Source: Cannabis sativa
Lineage: Eukaryota > Streptophyta > Magnoliopsida > Rosales > Cannabaceae
Length of the DNA stretch: 64,000 nt
Reading direction: 5' to 3'
Assembly (NCBI RefSeq): GCF_029168945.1
Contig: NC_083607.1
Coordinates: 33,713,257-33,777,256, forward strand
The notes beneath the pieces were generated by a model. The model saw only the letters and a list, made by a program, of their open reading frames with translations. It searched no databases and was not told the DNA's origin. Of this stretch, positions 1 to 13,675 are shown piece by piece. The position numbers and the translations under genes are program-made. Each line of letters begins with the position of its first letter. Position 1 is the stretch's first letter.

Positions 1-926
1 GATAATGTTTCACACTACCTTAATTGAGTGCGAGAATTTTAAAATTCTGTACCCATCTTCATTAGGTTGACACTTGTGATAGGAGCTTAAGAACACTACT
101 GAAAAGCAAATCTAACCATTCATGTGGATAGATATAACTTATCAGAATTATGAGAATAAGATACAAGAACTCTAGTTCAGTCTATTCGAATGACTTGAAC
201 TATGAATTCTTAATCTTCATAAAATTTTATGGTATCTTAATTTTGATTACTTAATCTCTAGTAAGTATTTTTCACTTCAAATACTAGTCTGCTATGTTTA
301 TGACTTAGTCTTAACTTAAAGTTTTAGACTAATACAAAAGTCACAACTAGATAACTCTCCAAACAATAAAGAGGTTAAATGCATTATTTAACCAGACATC
401 TGCTATTGAGTTGGAGCTATCTAAGATGTAATCAAATATGGAACATTAGAAGATATTCAAGAAAGGTTTATGAAAGTGATCTATATGTTAGATATTAAGG
501 AACTGTATATCAGTTATCCTTGTATCTTCACCAACTCATTCGAAATTATGAGATGGTGGTTACTTTAGGGGTGGAGGAGTTATTCTATAATAATTGAAGC
601 TCTACGAGAGAAGAATTATAACTTTGTAAATTCAAAATTATCAGAAAGTTATATTACTGAAGAAAAGTCTACGCTGTATTATCTCAATTCCATATTTTAA
701 AATATGAGAGATATCTCTTCTCTTTATTCAGATGTACTTTAAAACAGTAAGGATTTCAGTATCCCTTGATGAATAATGCATATAGTAAAGGATGTTTCAT
801 AAATGTATTTATGAACTAGTTTCCAGAAGTTTGGGTGGATTCAAATATACTACACTTGATCTCAAGATCAAGACATCAGATTGATTTATTTGCAAACTTT
901 GTTTTATGTTAGTGCAAGTGGGAGTT
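1..926 (+). pseudogene. Decayed Ty1/copia pol 3' end, first tandem unit
   Basis: This is non-coding, stop-filled sequence leading into a polypurine tract and LTR. It matches the layout of the better preserved region at 47650-48308, including a shared stretch around 550-580 that reads as the degenerate RNase H region of copia pol. No open frame of useful length remains. The 5' part of the element lies outside the window. Confidence 0.7.
916..924 (+). other. Polypurine tract of copia LTR-A element, unit 1
   Basis: AAGTGGGAG ends two bases before the LTR start TGTTGGG. This is the usual plus-strand primer position of a copia element. The same tract precedes the LTRs at 5168, 9411 and 48309. Confidence 0.85.
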
Positions 927-2804
927 TGTTGGGTTTTGTGCCCTAAATAAAACTCTTTATAATCTGATTAGTTATCAATATAAGAAATTTGAAGTGATTT
1001 ATGTTTGCATGAATTTTACATGCTAATGGTTTAATATGTTTATTACATTTACACACAAAATCAGTTAAGTCCAGATCATATGTTTATTCACAATTACAGT
1101 ATCGTCAACACAGTGGAATGTGATTGTGATCATATGAATTAAAAGACTAAGTCCATGTTTCATCAGTATTTTGGATTAATAATCACCGATGATGTGTACT
1201 TACACTTGGAGTAAGTGTTATGTTCTTTCCAGGACATTAGTAAAGTATATAAGTTTCGAATGTATGGAGTATACATTGGACTAGACCGATATTGCAACTT
1301 AGTTAAGATATTATAAACTTACCGTTATTTCTTTCCAAGTCAATATCAGTAGTTGATCTTAAGATTAAAAGAATCTAAATCATGATATGCTTAGGCTCAA
1401 CTCATGAGTGCTATTCATGTTCTTTGATTTATTAGTTAAGCCTACCTTTGGGTCAGGGTGATACGTATATTTTGGGAACATAATAGTATGATTGAGTGGG
1501 AGTGCTGAACATAAATATGGAATCTATGGCTTCTACTGGTGTATAGAAGTCAAGTGATGATTCCCTTCGAGCTTAGTTAAATAGAAGTAAATGGATGAGC
1601 TCTTGTTTAAGTGACTAATACTTATATCACTAAACATCATTTACAGGTAGCTAAGTGTTTTAAGGGGCAAAATACATTGAGGGGTGAGAACGGTAAAATT
1701 ATCCCATCTCGATGTAAATCATCTATATAGAGGATCTTTGATCACAATAAGATTATAACAATGGTTAAATGAGATAGCATATCTATATCGTGGAACATAT
1801 AATATGCTCTATATAAGTCTGAGAGTGCAATTCTAAGTTCTAAGAGTGGATTCAACGAAGAATTAATAAGTAGGAATTTGCTTAGTAAATTTGGTTCACT
1901 TATTGAAAGCTCAGCATAGAGATCCATGGTCCCCATTCTATTTGAGACTATACTGCTTGTAAGACTCAATAATTGATTTGTGATTAATCAATTATGATTC
2001 TAAAGTTAGACTATGTCTGATTTGTGAATTTTCACTAAGCAGGGGCGAAATTGTAAAGAAAAGAGATTCGAGGTTTATTTATTTATTAATAGACTTTATA
2101 TGTCTAATTAATAATTAAATTAAATGACAATATTATTTAATAATCTATTTTAGTTATTAAATAATTAGTTTTGGCATTTAAATGGTTAGAATTGGAAAAT
2201 TAGCGTTTTTGATAAAATAGAAATAAAATTTTTGAAAACTGCAAAATCCAAGTGGGGCCCATTACACACCATGGCCGACCACTTAAATAGGTTTTTCAAA
2301 TTGATATTTTCATTATTTTAACGCCAAATAATTCCTAACCTAAACCTAGTAGTTGCTTATAAATAGAAAGTGATGGCTCAGTCAAAACACAAGTTTTTCA
2401 TAAGCTTTTCTGTCAGAAAATTCTCTCTTTAGAAAGCTGAGCCTTCCCTTTCTCTTCATTGGCCGAACCTATTCTCTCTCTTTTCTTCTTCTAAATTTCG
2501 AACCTTACTGATAGAGTAAGTACCCACACATAGCAAGTGGTAACTCAATCATAGATTGGAAGACTGTGAAGGATCACATACACAAAGAGAGAGACATTCG
2601 GGCTCAGATCTTGATAATACTCTGTGACAGAAAGGATACAAGGGTTAGAGATCTGAGTGGAAGGAGACATTAATTCCTCTGCATCAATGTAAGGTTTTCT
2701 TAACTTTATATGTGTTTATTTATCGTTTTAGAAAGTTCATATTTAGGGTGTTAAACAACATACTTGTGAGTAGATCTAAGATCCTGGTAAAATAAATTCC
2801 AACA
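927..2804 (+). repeat. Copia 3' LTR (LTR-A), unit 1
   Basis: The 1878-bp LTR starts TGTTGGGTTTTGTGCCC and ends ATTCCAACA, so it has TG...CA ends, with a polypurine tract immediately upstream. The directly following bases, AAGCC, may be one copy of the target-site duplication. The matching left copy is not in the window. Short frames inside (for example 1742-1969 minus) recur only because the LTR is duplicated and are not genes. Confidence 0.9.
2358..2365 (+). promoter_or_regulatory. TATA box of LTR-A, unit 1
   Basis: TATAAATA lies about 445 bp before the LTR end, a plausible position for the core promoter at the U3/R boundary. Identical boxes occur at 6599-6606 and 10119-10126 in the other two units. 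Whether any copy is active cannot be seen. Confidence 0.55.
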
Positions 2805-3601
2805 AAGCCTACTTTTGGGTCAGGGTGATACGTACATTTTGGGAACATGATAGTATAATTGAGTGGGAGCGCTAACATAAATATGGAGTCTATAACTTCT
2901 ATAAGAATTTAGAAGTGAAATGATGATATCCTTTGAGCTTGGCTAAACAGAGATAAATGGTGGAGATCTCATTTCACTTCGCAAAAATATCATTTATACG
3001 GAGCTAAGTGTTTTAAGGATAAAATACATTGAAGGTGTAATGGTAACTTAGTGCCTATTCAATGTAGATCATCTATTAGGGGGTCATTGATCAAATTAGG
3101 ATTATAACAATGGATAACTAATAGCGTATCTACATCGTGGAACATATAGAGCGTTCTATATGACTGAGAGTGCAATTCCAAGTTCTAAGTGTGGATTCAA
3201 TAAGGAATTAATAAGTTAGGGAATTTACTTGGTAAATTCGGTTCGACTTATTGGAAGCTCGGTTTATACAGGCCCATGGTCCTCATACTAGTTGAGACCA
3301 TACTGCTTGTAAGACTCAGTTAATTGATTTTGATTAATCAATTATAATTCTAAAATTAGACTATGTCTAGTTTATGAATTTTCACTATGTTATGGCTTGA
3401 TAGTGAAGAAATATTGTTTTGGGGTTTATTTGTTAATTAAGAGACTTTATGGAGTCTAATTAATAAATATTATAAATGAAAATTTTATTTGATAGTTATT
3501 TTAATTTTTGAATAAATAGTTTGGCATTTATAAGGTTGAATTGAAAAATATGGTATTATTGAAAGGAAGAATAAGTTGTTGAAATAAAGTTGCAAAATTG
3601 T
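2805..3601 (+). repeat. Copia LTR-B fragment, unit 1
   Basis: This starts in the middle of a related copia LTR (AAGCCTACTTTTGGGTCAGG corresponds to about 500 bp into LTR-A) and stops at the tandem-unit breakpoint after GCAAAATTGT. The missing front half was probably displaced when the LTR-A element inserted. Confidence 0.85.
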
Positions 3602-5167
3602 TTTAGTTTAAAGACAATTTGGATTTCGAATTTTAGTTAGGGATTTTTATCTTTGTTTTTCTCATATTGTTGCAATACTTTTTTTTATTATTAATACAGT
3701 TTATTTTATTTTCTATTCAAACCAATTGCAATTACCACATTATATTTATATGTTTGTATGTGTAAGTGTTTTTTTTTTATTATTGATGCAAATTCTATAA
3801 TATTTACAACTCTTCATAGAGTTATATTAAATAAACACTAAAAATTATCTCTATGTTTATAAATAATTGTTAATTCTAATACAATTATTGAGAATTTGTT
3901 TAATAAAAGGATCTTTTGATCTGATAGGCGTGGAGAAAAGTTAAGAAAACTATGCAATTGAACGATCTTTTATATCTAATGAACTCTGGATAGTATTCAA
4001 CTCCACATAAACTCTATCACACTTAGAGAATCATGATCTTTACAACCTTTAGGGGTGGATCATAATCTCTATATACTTAGGGGTGGAATTTATCCACAAT
4101 ACCCTATGTAACACATATTTTCTTTAAACATGGAAGTAATATAATGACTTAGCTATTATCAATGTAAATCCTTGATCTTGATTGTATGTTCCAATTTAGT
4201 TTTACTGTTGTAGTAAAAGTTGATACCTATAAAAGTTCTTTGATAATGTTTCACACTACCTTAATTGAGTGCGAGAATTTTAAAATTCTGTACCCATCTT
4301 CATTAGGTTGACACTTGTGATAGGAGCTTAAGAACACTACCGAAAAGCAAATCTAACCATTCATGTGGATAGATATAACTTATCAGAATTATGAGAATAA
4401 GATACAAGAACTCTAGTTCAGTCTATTCGAATGACTTGAACTATGAATTCTTAATCTTCATAAAATTTTATGGTATCTTAATTTTGATTACTTAATCTCT
4501 AGTAAGTATTTTTCACTTCAAATACTAGTCTGCTATGTTTATGACTTAGTCTTAACTTAAAGTTTTAGACTAATACAAAAGTCACAACTAGATAACTCTC
4601 CAAACAATAAAGAGGTTAAATGCATTATTTAACCAGACATCTGCTATTGAGTTGGAGCTATCTAAGATGTAATCAAATATGGAACATTAGAAGATATTCA
4701 AGAAAGGTTTATGAAAGTGATCTATATGTTAGATATTAAGGAACTGTATATCAGTTATCCTTGTATCTTCACCAACTCATTCGAAATTATGAGATGGTGG
4801 TTACTTTAGGGGTGGAGGAGTTATTCTATAATAATTGAAGCTCTACGAGAGAAGAATTATAACTTTGTAAATTCAAAATTATCAGAAAGTTATATTACTG
4901 AAGAAAAGTCTACGCTGTATTATCTCAATTCCATATTTTAAAATATGAGAGATATCTCTTCTCTTTATTCAGATGTACTTTAAAACAGTAAGGATTTCAG
5001 TATCCCTTGATGAATAATGCATATAGTAAAGGATGTTTCATAAATGTATTTATGAACTAGTTTCCAGAAGTTTGGGTGGATTCAAATATACTACACTTGA
5101 TCTCAAGATCAAGACATCAGATTGATTTATTTGCAAACTTTGTTTTATGTTAGTGCAAGTGGGAGTT
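3602..5167 (+). pseudogene. Decayed copia internal region, tandem unit 2
   Basis: This begins at the duplication breakpoint inside decayed copia internal sequence and runs to the polypurine tract at 5157-5165. The part from 4242 matches 1-926. The part 3602-4241 is AT-rich, and around 3915-3975 contains phrases shared with the copia internal region near 46650-46740. No usable open frame was seen. Confidence 0.75.
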
Positions 5168-7045
5168 TGTTGGGTTTTGTGCCCTAAATAAAACTCTTTA
5201 TAATCTGATTAGTTATCAATATAAGAAATTTGAAGTGATTTATGTTTGCATGAATTTTACATGCTAATGGTTTAATATGTTTATTACATTTACACACAAA
5301 ATCAGTTAAGTCCAGATCATATGTTTATTCACAATTACAGTATCGTCAACACAGTGGAATGTGATTGTGATCATATGAATTAAAAGACTAAGTCCATGTT
5401 TCATCAGTATTTTGGATTAATAATCACCGATGATGTGTACTTACACTTGGAGTAAGTGTTATGTTCTTTCCAGGACATTAGTAAAGTATATAAGTTTCGA
5501 ATGTATGGAGTATACATTGGACTAGACCGATATTGCAACTTAGTTAAGATATTATAAACTTACCGTTATTTCTTTCCAAGTCAATATCAGTAGTTGATCT
5601 TAAGATTAAAAGAATCTAAATCATGATATGCTTAGGCTCAACTCATGAGTGCTATTCATGTTCTTTGATTTATTAGTTAAGCCTACCTTTGGGTCAGGGT
5701 GATACGTATATTTTGGGAACATAATAGTATGATTGAGTGGGAGTGCTGAACATAAATATGGAATCTATGGCTTCTACTGGTGTATAGAAGTCAAGTGATG
5801 ATTCCCTTCGAGCTTAGTTAAATAGAAGTAAATGGATGAGCTCTTGTTTAAGTGACTAATACTTATATCACTAAACATCATTTACAGGTAGCTAAGTGTT
5901 TTAAGGGGCAAAATACATTGAGGGGTGAGAACGGTAAAATTATCCCATCTCGATGTAAATCATCTATATAGAGGATCTTTGATCACAATAAGATTATAAC
6001 AATGGTTAAATGAGATAGCATATCTATATCGTGGAACATATAATATGCTCTATATAAGTCTGAGAGTGCAATTCTAAGTTCTAAGAGTGGATTCAACGAA
6101 GAATTAATAAGTAGGAATTTGCTTAGTAAATTTGGTTCACTTATTGAAAGTTCAGCATAGAGATCCATGGTCCCCATTCTATTTGAGACTATACTGCTTG
6201 TAAGACTCAATAATTGATTTGTGATTAATCAATTATGATTCTAAAGTTAGACTATGTCTGATTTGTGAATTTTCACTAAGCAGGGGCGAAATTGTAAAGA
6301 AAAGAGATTCGAGGTTTATTTATTTATTAATAGACTTTATATGTCTAATTAATAATTAAATTAAATGACAATATTATTTAATAATCTATTTTAGTTATTA
6401 AATAATTAGTTTTGGCATTTAAATGGTTAGAATTGGAAAATTAGCGTTTTTGATAAAATAGAAATAAAATTTTTGAAAACTGCAAAATCCAAGTGGGGCC
6501 CATTACACACCATGGCCGACCACTTAAATAGGTTTTTCAAATTGATATTTTCATTATTTTAACGCCAAATAATTCCTAACCTAAACCTAGTAGTTGCTTA
6601 TAAATAGAAAGTGATGGCTCAGTCAAAACACAAGTTTTTCATAAGCTTTTCTGTCAGAAAATTCTCTCTTTAGAAAGCTGAGCCTTCCCTTTCTCTTCAT
6701 TGGCCGAACCTATTCTCTCTCTTTTCTTCTTCTAAATTTCGAACCTTACTGATAGAGTAAGTACCCACACATAGCAAGTGGTAACTCAATCATAGATTGG
6801 AAGACTATGAAGGATCACATACACAAAGAGAGAGACATTCGGGCTCAGATCTTGATAATACTCTGTGACAGAAAGGATACAAGGGTTAGAGATCTGAGTG
6901 GAAGGAGACATTAATTCCTCTGCATCAATGTAAGGTTTTCTTAACTTTATATGTGTTTATTTATCGTTTTAGAAAGTTCATATTTAGGGTGTTAAACAAC
7001 ATACTTGTGAGTAGATCTAAGATCCTGGTAAAATAAATTCCAACA
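5168..7045 (+). repeat. Copia 3' LTR (LTR-A), unit 2
   Basis: Full-length copy of the LTR at 927-2804, with the same ends and only a few substitutions. Its TATA box is at 6599-6606 and its polypurine tract at 5157-5165. Confidence 0.9.
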
Positions 7046-7842
7046 AAGCCTACTTTTGGGTCAGGGTGATACGTACATTTTGGGAACATGATAGTATAAT
7101 TGAGTGGGAGCGCTAACATAAATATGGAGTCTATAACTTCTATAAGAATTTAGAAGTGAAACGATGATATCCTTTGAGCTTGGCTAAACAGAGATAAATG
7201 GTGGAGATCTCATTTCACTTCGCAAAAATATCATTTATACGGAGCTAAGTGTTTTAAGGATAAAATACATTGAAGGTGTAATGGTAACTTAGTGCCTATT
7301 CAATGTAGATCATCTATTAGGGGGTCATTGATCAAATTAGGATTATAACAATGGATAACTAATAGCGTATCTACATCGTGGAACATATAGAGCGTTCTAT
7401 ATGACTGAGAGTGCAATTCCAAGTTCTAAGTGTGGATTCAATAAGGAATTAATAAGTTAGGGAATTTACTTGGTAAATTCGGTTCGACTTATTGGAAGCT
7501 CGGTTTATACAGGCCCATGGTCCTCATACTAGTTGAGACCATACTGCTTGTAAGACTCAGTTAATTGATTTTGATTAATCAATTATAATTCTAAAATTAG
7601 ACTATGTCTAGTTTATGAATTTTCACTATGTTATGGCTTGATAGTGAAGAAATATTGTTTTGGGGTTTATTTGTTAATTAAGAGACTTTATGGAGTCTAA
7701 TTAATAAATATTATAAATGAAAATTTTATTTGATAGTTATTTTAATTTTTGAATAAATAGTTTGGCATTTATAAGGTTGAATTGAAAAATATGGTATTAT
7801 TGAAAGGAAGAATAAGTTGTTGAAATAAAGTTGCAAAATTGT
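7046..7842 (+). repeat. Copia LTR-B fragment, unit 2
   Basis: Near-identical copy of 2805-3601, ending at the same breakpoint. Confidence 0.85.
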
Positions 7843-9410
7843 TTTAGTTTAAAGACAATTTGGATTTCGAATTTTAGTTAGGGATTTTTATCTTTGTTTT
7901 TCTCATATTGTTGCAATACTTTTTTTTATTATTAATACAGTTTATTTTATTTTCTATTCAAACCAATTGCAATTACCACATTATATTTATATGTTTGTAT
8001 GTGTAAGTGTTTTTTTTTTTATTATTGATGCAAATTCTATAATATTTACAACTCTTCATAGAGTTATATTAAATAAACACTAAAAATTATCTCTATGTTT
8101 ATAAATAATTGTTAATTCTAATACAATTATTGAGAATTTGTTTAATAAAAGGATCTTTTGATCTGATAGGCGTGGAGAAAAGTTAAGAAAACTATGCAAT
8201 TGAACGATCTTTTATATCTAATGAACTCTGGATAGTATTCAACTCCACATAAACTCTATCACACTTAGAGAATCATGATCTTTACAACCTTTAGGGGTGG
8301 ATCATAATCTCTATATACTTAGGGGTGGAATTTTTTCCACAATACCCTATGTAACACATATTTTCTTTAAACATGGAAGTAATATAATGACTTAGCTATT
8401 ATCAATGTAAATCCTTGATCTTGATTGTATGTTCCAATTTAGTTTTACTGTTGTAGTAAAAGTTGATACCTATAAAAGTTCTTTGATAATGTTTCACACT
8501 ACCTTAATTGAGTGCGAGAATTTTAAAATTCTGTACCCATCTTCATTAGGTTGACACTTGTGATAGGAGCTTAAGAACACTACTGAAAAGCAAATCTAAC
8601 CATTCATGTGGATAGATATAACTTATCAGAATTATGAGAATAAGATACAAGAACTCTAGTTCAGTCTATTCGAATGACTTGAACTATGAATTCTTAATCT
8701 TCATAAAATTTTATGGTATCTTAATTTTGATTACTTAATCTCTAGTAAGTATTTTTCACTTCAAATACTAGTCTGCTATGTTTATGACTTAGTCTTAACT
8801 TAAAGTTTTAGACTAATACAAAAGTCACAACTAGATAACTCTCCAAACAATAAAGAGGTTAAATGCATTATTTAACCAGACATCTGCTATTGAGTTGGAG
8901 CTATCTAAGATGTAATCAAATATGGAACATTAGAAGATATTCAAGAAAGGTTTATGAAAGTGATCTATATGTTAGATATTAAGGAACTGTATATCAGTTA
9001 TCCTTGTATCTTCACCAACTCATTCGAAATTATGAGATGGTGGTTACTTTAGGGGTGGAGGAGTTATTCTATAATAATTGAAGCTCTACGAGAGAAGAAT
9101 TATAACTTTGTAAATTCAAAATTATCAGAAAGTTATATTACTGAAGAAAAGTCTACGCTGTATTATCTCAATTCCATATTTTAAAATATGAGAGATATCT
9201 CTTCTCTTTATTCAGATGTACTTTAAAACAGTAAGGATTTCAGTATCCCTTGATGAATAATGCATATAGTAAAGGATGTTTCATAAATGTATTTATGAAC
9301 TAGTTTCCAGAAGTTTGGGTGGATTCAAATATACTACACTTGATCTCAAGATCAAGACATCAGATTGATTTATTTGCATACTTTGTTTTATGTTAGTGCA
9401 AGTGGGAGTT
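7843..9410 (+). pseudogene. Decayed copia internal region, tandem unit 3
   Basis: Copy of 3602-5167, with its polypurine tract at 9400-9408. It has a longer poly-T run near 8010 and small differences near 8331. Confidence 0.75.
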
Positions 9411-10565
9411 TGTTGGGTTTTGTGCCCTAAATAAAACTCTTTATAATCTGATTAGTTATCAATATAAGAAATTTGAAGTGATTTATGTTTGCATGAATTT
9501 TACATGCTAATGGTTTAATATGTTTATTACATTTACACACAAAATCAGTTAAGTCCAGATCATATGTTTATTCACAATTACAGTATCGTCAACACAGTGG
9601 AATGTGATTGTGATCATATGAATTAAAAGACTAAGTCCATGTTTCATCAGTATTTTGGATTAATAATCACCGATGATGTGTACTTACACTTGGAGTAAGT
9701 GTTATGTTCTTTCCAGGACATTAGTAAAGTATATAAGTTTCGAATGTATGGAGTATACATTGGACTAGACCGATATTGCAACTTAGTTAAGATATTATAA
9801 ACTTACCGTTATTTCTTTCCAAGTCAATATCAGTAGTTGATCTTAAGATTAAAAGAATCTAAATCATGATATGCTTAGGCTCAACTCATGAGTGCTATTC
9901 ATGTTATTTATTAGTTATTAAATAATTAGTTTTGGCATTTAAATGGTTAGAATTGGAAAATTAGCGTTTTTGATAAAATAGAAATAAAATTTTTGAAAAC
10001 TGCAAAATCCAAGTGGGGCCCATTACACACCATGGCCGACCACTTAAATAGGTTTTTCAAATTGATATTTTCATTATTTTAACGCCAAATAATTCCTAAC
10101 CTAAACCTAGTAGTTGCTTATAAATAGAAAGTGATGGCTCAGTCAAAACACAAGTTTTTCATAAGCTTTTCTGTCAGAAAATTCTCTCTTTAGAAAGCTG
10201 AGCCTTCCCTTTCTCTTCATTGGCCGAACCTATTCTCTCTCTTTTCTTCTTCTAAATTTCGAACCTTACTGATAGAGTAAGTACCCACACATAGCAAGTG
10301 GTAACTCAATCATAGATTGGAAGACTGTGAAGGATCACATACACAAAGAGAGAGACATTCGGGCTCAGATCTTGATAATACTCTGTGACAGAAAGGATAC
10401 AAGGGTTAGAGATCTGAGTGGAAGGAGACATTAATTCCTCTGCATCAATGTAAGGTTTTCTTAACTTTATATGTGTTTATTTATCGTTTTAGAAAGTTCA
10501 TATTTAGGGTGTTAAACAACATACTTGTGAGTAGATCTAAGATCCTGGTAAAATAAATTCCAACA
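9411..10565 (+). repeat. Copia LTR-A with 723-bp internal deletion, unit 3
   Basis: The start and end match the other LTR-A copies. At about 9903-9920 the sequence jumps across 723 bp relative to unit 1. A 718-bp loss lies between two copies of TTAGTTA (1432 and 2150 in unit 1), and CTTTG is missing just upstream. The TATA box (10119-10126) and 3' end are retained. Confidence 0.9.
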
Positions 10566-11911
10566 AAGCCTACTTTTGGGTCAGGGTGATACGTACATTT
10601 TGGGAACATGATAGTATAATTGAGTGGGAGCGCTAACATAAATATGGAGTCTATAACTTCTATAAGAATTTAGAAGTGAAACGATGATATCCTTTGAGCT
10701 TGGCTAAACAGAGATAAATGGTGGAGATCTCATTTCACTTCGCAAAAATATCATTTATACGGAGCTAAGTGTTTTAAGGATAAAATACATTGAAGGTGTA
10801 ATGGTAACTTAGTGCCTATTCAATGTAGATCATCTATTAGGGGGTCATTGATCAAATTAGGATTATAACAATGGATAACTAATAGCGTATCTACATCGTG
10901 GAACATATAGAGCGTTCTATATGACTGAGAGTGCAATTCCAAGTTCTAAGTGTGGATTCAATAAGGAATTAATAAGTTAGGGAATTTACTTGGTAAATTC
11001 GGTTCGACTTATTGGAAGCTCGGTTTATACAGGCCCATGGTCCTCATACTAGTTGAGACCATACTGCTTGTAAGACTCAGTTAATTGATTTTGATTAATC
11101 AATTATAATTCTAAAATTAGACTATGTCTAGTTTATGAATTTTCACTATGTTATGGCTTGATAGTGAAGAAATATTGTTTTGGGGTTTATTTGTTAATTA
11201 AGAGACTTTATGGAGTCTAATTAATAAATATTATAAATGAAAATTTTATTTGATAGTTATTTTAATTTTTGAATAAATAGTTTGGCATTTATAAGGTTGA
11301 ATTGAAAAATATGGTATTATTGAAAGGAAGAATAAGTTGTTGAAATAAAGTTGCAAAATTGTAACTAGAGATTGGTCCACTTATTGTATACGACCAAGAG
11401 GTATTTTTGCCCAATATTTTATTCTTTTTTAATCCATTTAATTCAAACCTAACCCTATTGAAGAATAGTATAAATGGAAGGTTATGGTCTCATTATCCAA
11501 CTAATGCCTCCAAAGCTAATAACCTAGCTTTTGATGAGCCCTCTTCCTTCTTCTTCTTTCTTCTTCAATTTCGAAAAAACACTATAGCCTATCTTCACAA
11601 ATATTTTTCAGCCATTAGTGAATGAGTGAGTGCCCACACACATCAAGTGGTATCTCAATCATAGTGTATAAGAATGTAGGAGATTCCAAACAACAAGAAG
11701 GTGAATCAGCATCAAAGGAAGGAGAGAAAGAGATCCAGGTTCAAATCTTGGTGATGCTCTGCTACAGAAAGGAATCAAGGGCTAGAGATCTGAACGGAAG
11801 GAGTCATTATATTCCGCTGCAACCAATGTAAGTTTTCCTTAAACCCTTATGTGTTTATTTCATTGTTTTAGAATTCATATTAGGATGTTAATGAAACATA
11901 CATGGTAGTAA
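10566..11911 (+). repeat. Copia LTR-B, main remaining part
   Basis: The same LTR-B fragment as in units 1 and 2, here continuing past the breakpoint at 11362. It carries a TATA-like TATAAAT at 11470-11476 and reads to AGTAA at 11907-11911. Its last 34 bases lie at 22652-22685, on the far side of the nested insertions, so LTR-B is the outermost element of the nest. Confidence 0.85.
11907..11911. repeat. Target-site duplication AGTAA (left); right copy 22652-22656
   Basis: AGTAA directly flanks the solo copia LTR on both sides and proves that 11912-22651 inserted as a unit into LTR-B. Confidence 0.9.
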
Positions 11912-13670
11912 TGTTGTGTTTTGTGCCCTAAATAAAACCCATTACAATCTAATAGTTATCAATTTAAGAGTTTTGAAGTGATTATGTTTACATGTATTTT
12001 ACATGCTTATGGTTTAATATATATGCACAAAATCAGTTAAGTCTAGAACATATATTTATTCAAAATTACAGTACTATAAACACAGTGGAATGTGATTGTG
12101 ATTATATGATTCAAAAGACTAAGTCCCTGTTCATCAGTGTTTTGGATTTACACTGATGTGATAATCAGTGATGAAGTATACTTACACTTGGAGTAAGTGT
12201 TATGTTCTTTCCAGGACATTGGTAAAGTATACTAATTTCGAATGTATGGACTATACATTGGACTGGACCGATATTGAACTTGGTCAAGATATTATAAACT
12301 TACCGTTGTATCTTTCCAAGTCAATATCAGTAGTTGATCTTAGATTAAAAGAATCTAAATCCTGATATGCTTAGGCTCAATCTCAGGAGTGGTATTCATG
12401 TTCTTTGATTTATTAGTTAAGCCTACCTTTGGGTCAGGGTGATACGTATATTTTGGGAACATAATAGTATGATTGAGTGGGAGTGCTGAACATAAATATG
12501 GAATCTATGGCTTCTACTGGTGTATAGAAGTCAAGTGATGATTCCCTTCGAGCTTAGTTAAATAGAAGTAAATGGATGAGCTCTTGTTTAAGTGACTAAT
12601 ACTTATATCACTAAACATCATTTACAGGTAGCTAAGTGTTTTAAGGGGCAAAATTCATTGAGGGGTGAGAACGGTAAAATTATCCCATCTCGATGTAAAT
12701 CATCTATATAGAGGATCTTTGATCACAATAAGATTATAACAATGGTTAAATGAGATAGCATATCTATATCGTGGAACATATAGAATGCTCTATATAAGTG
12801 TGAGAGTACAATTCCAAGTTCTAAGAGTGGATTCAACAAGGAATTAATAAGTTAGGGATTTACTTGGTAAATTCGGTTCAACTTATTGGAAGCTCAGCAA
12901 TATAGATCCATGGTCCCCATTCTAGTTGAGACCATACTGTTTGTAAGACTCAATAATTGATTTATGATTAGTCAATTATAATTCTAAAAGTTAGACTATG
13001 TCTAATTTGTGAATTCTCACTATTTAGGGATGAAATCGTAAAGAAAAGGGTTTCTAAGTTTATTTATTAATTAAGAGACTTTGTATGTCTAATTAATAAT
13101 TATATTAAATGACAATATTATTTAATAATCTATTTTGGTTATTAAATAATTAATTTTGGCATTTAAATATTAGAATTGGAAAATTGGCATTTTTGGGAAA
13201 ATAGAAATAATAATATGGAAACTGCAAAATCCATGTGAGGCCCAGTCACACCATGGCCGGCCACATGGTTGTGTGTTTCCCAATTATTATTTTCATTTTT
13301 TAAATGCAAAATAATTACTAACCTAAACCTAGCAGTTATCTATAATTGGAAAGTGGTGGATCACACCAAATAAGCCAGTTAATCAATTACTCAGTAAATG
13401 AGGAAACTGTTTATTTTGGAAAGTTGAGCTTCCCTTTTCCCTATATATAGCAGCCCTCCTCTCTTCCTCTTGCATGCTACCATACACGAAATACACAGTG
13501 AAAAAGAGAGAGAATTTTGAAATCTCAAGTGAGACAGAAGTGCCCACACACATCAAACAGTACCTCAATCATAGATTGGAAGACTGTGAAGGATCACATC
13601 CAACTGAAGGACATTCGGGCTCAGATCTTGATTATACTCTGCGACAGAAAGGAATCAAGGGTTAGAGATC

Positions 13671-13675
13671 TGAGT
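13671..13675. repeat. Target-site duplication TGAGT of gypsy-1 (left); right copy 22499-22503
   Basis: Perfect 5-bp direct repeat immediately outside the TG...CA ends of the element. Confidence 0.95.

Larger units (their letters stand above)
1..11362. repeat. Tandem array of a 4.24-kb composite unit (about 2.7 units)
   Basis: The sequence at 1 recurs almost unchanged at 4242 and 8485. Comparing the units with the non-duplicated sequence that follows the third places the unit boundary at 3601/3602 and 7842/7843. The first two units read straight from LTR-B sequence into copia internal sequence, while the third continues into the rest of LTR-B after 11362. The middle unit (3602-7842, 4241 bp) is complete. 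The first is cut by the window start and the third lacks 723 bp. Each unit holds decayed copia internal sequence, LTR-A and an LTR-B fragment. The units differ at only a handful of single bases (for example near 107/4341, 1908/6150 and 2567/6808) and in poly-T lengths, so the amplification is recent or still being homogenised. Confidence 0.95.

Noticed and set aside
1742..1969. Identical 75-codon minus-strand frames at 1742-1969 and 5983-6210
   Set aside because: Both lie in the same part of duplicated LTR-A; the identity comes from the tandem duplication and there is no coding signal.
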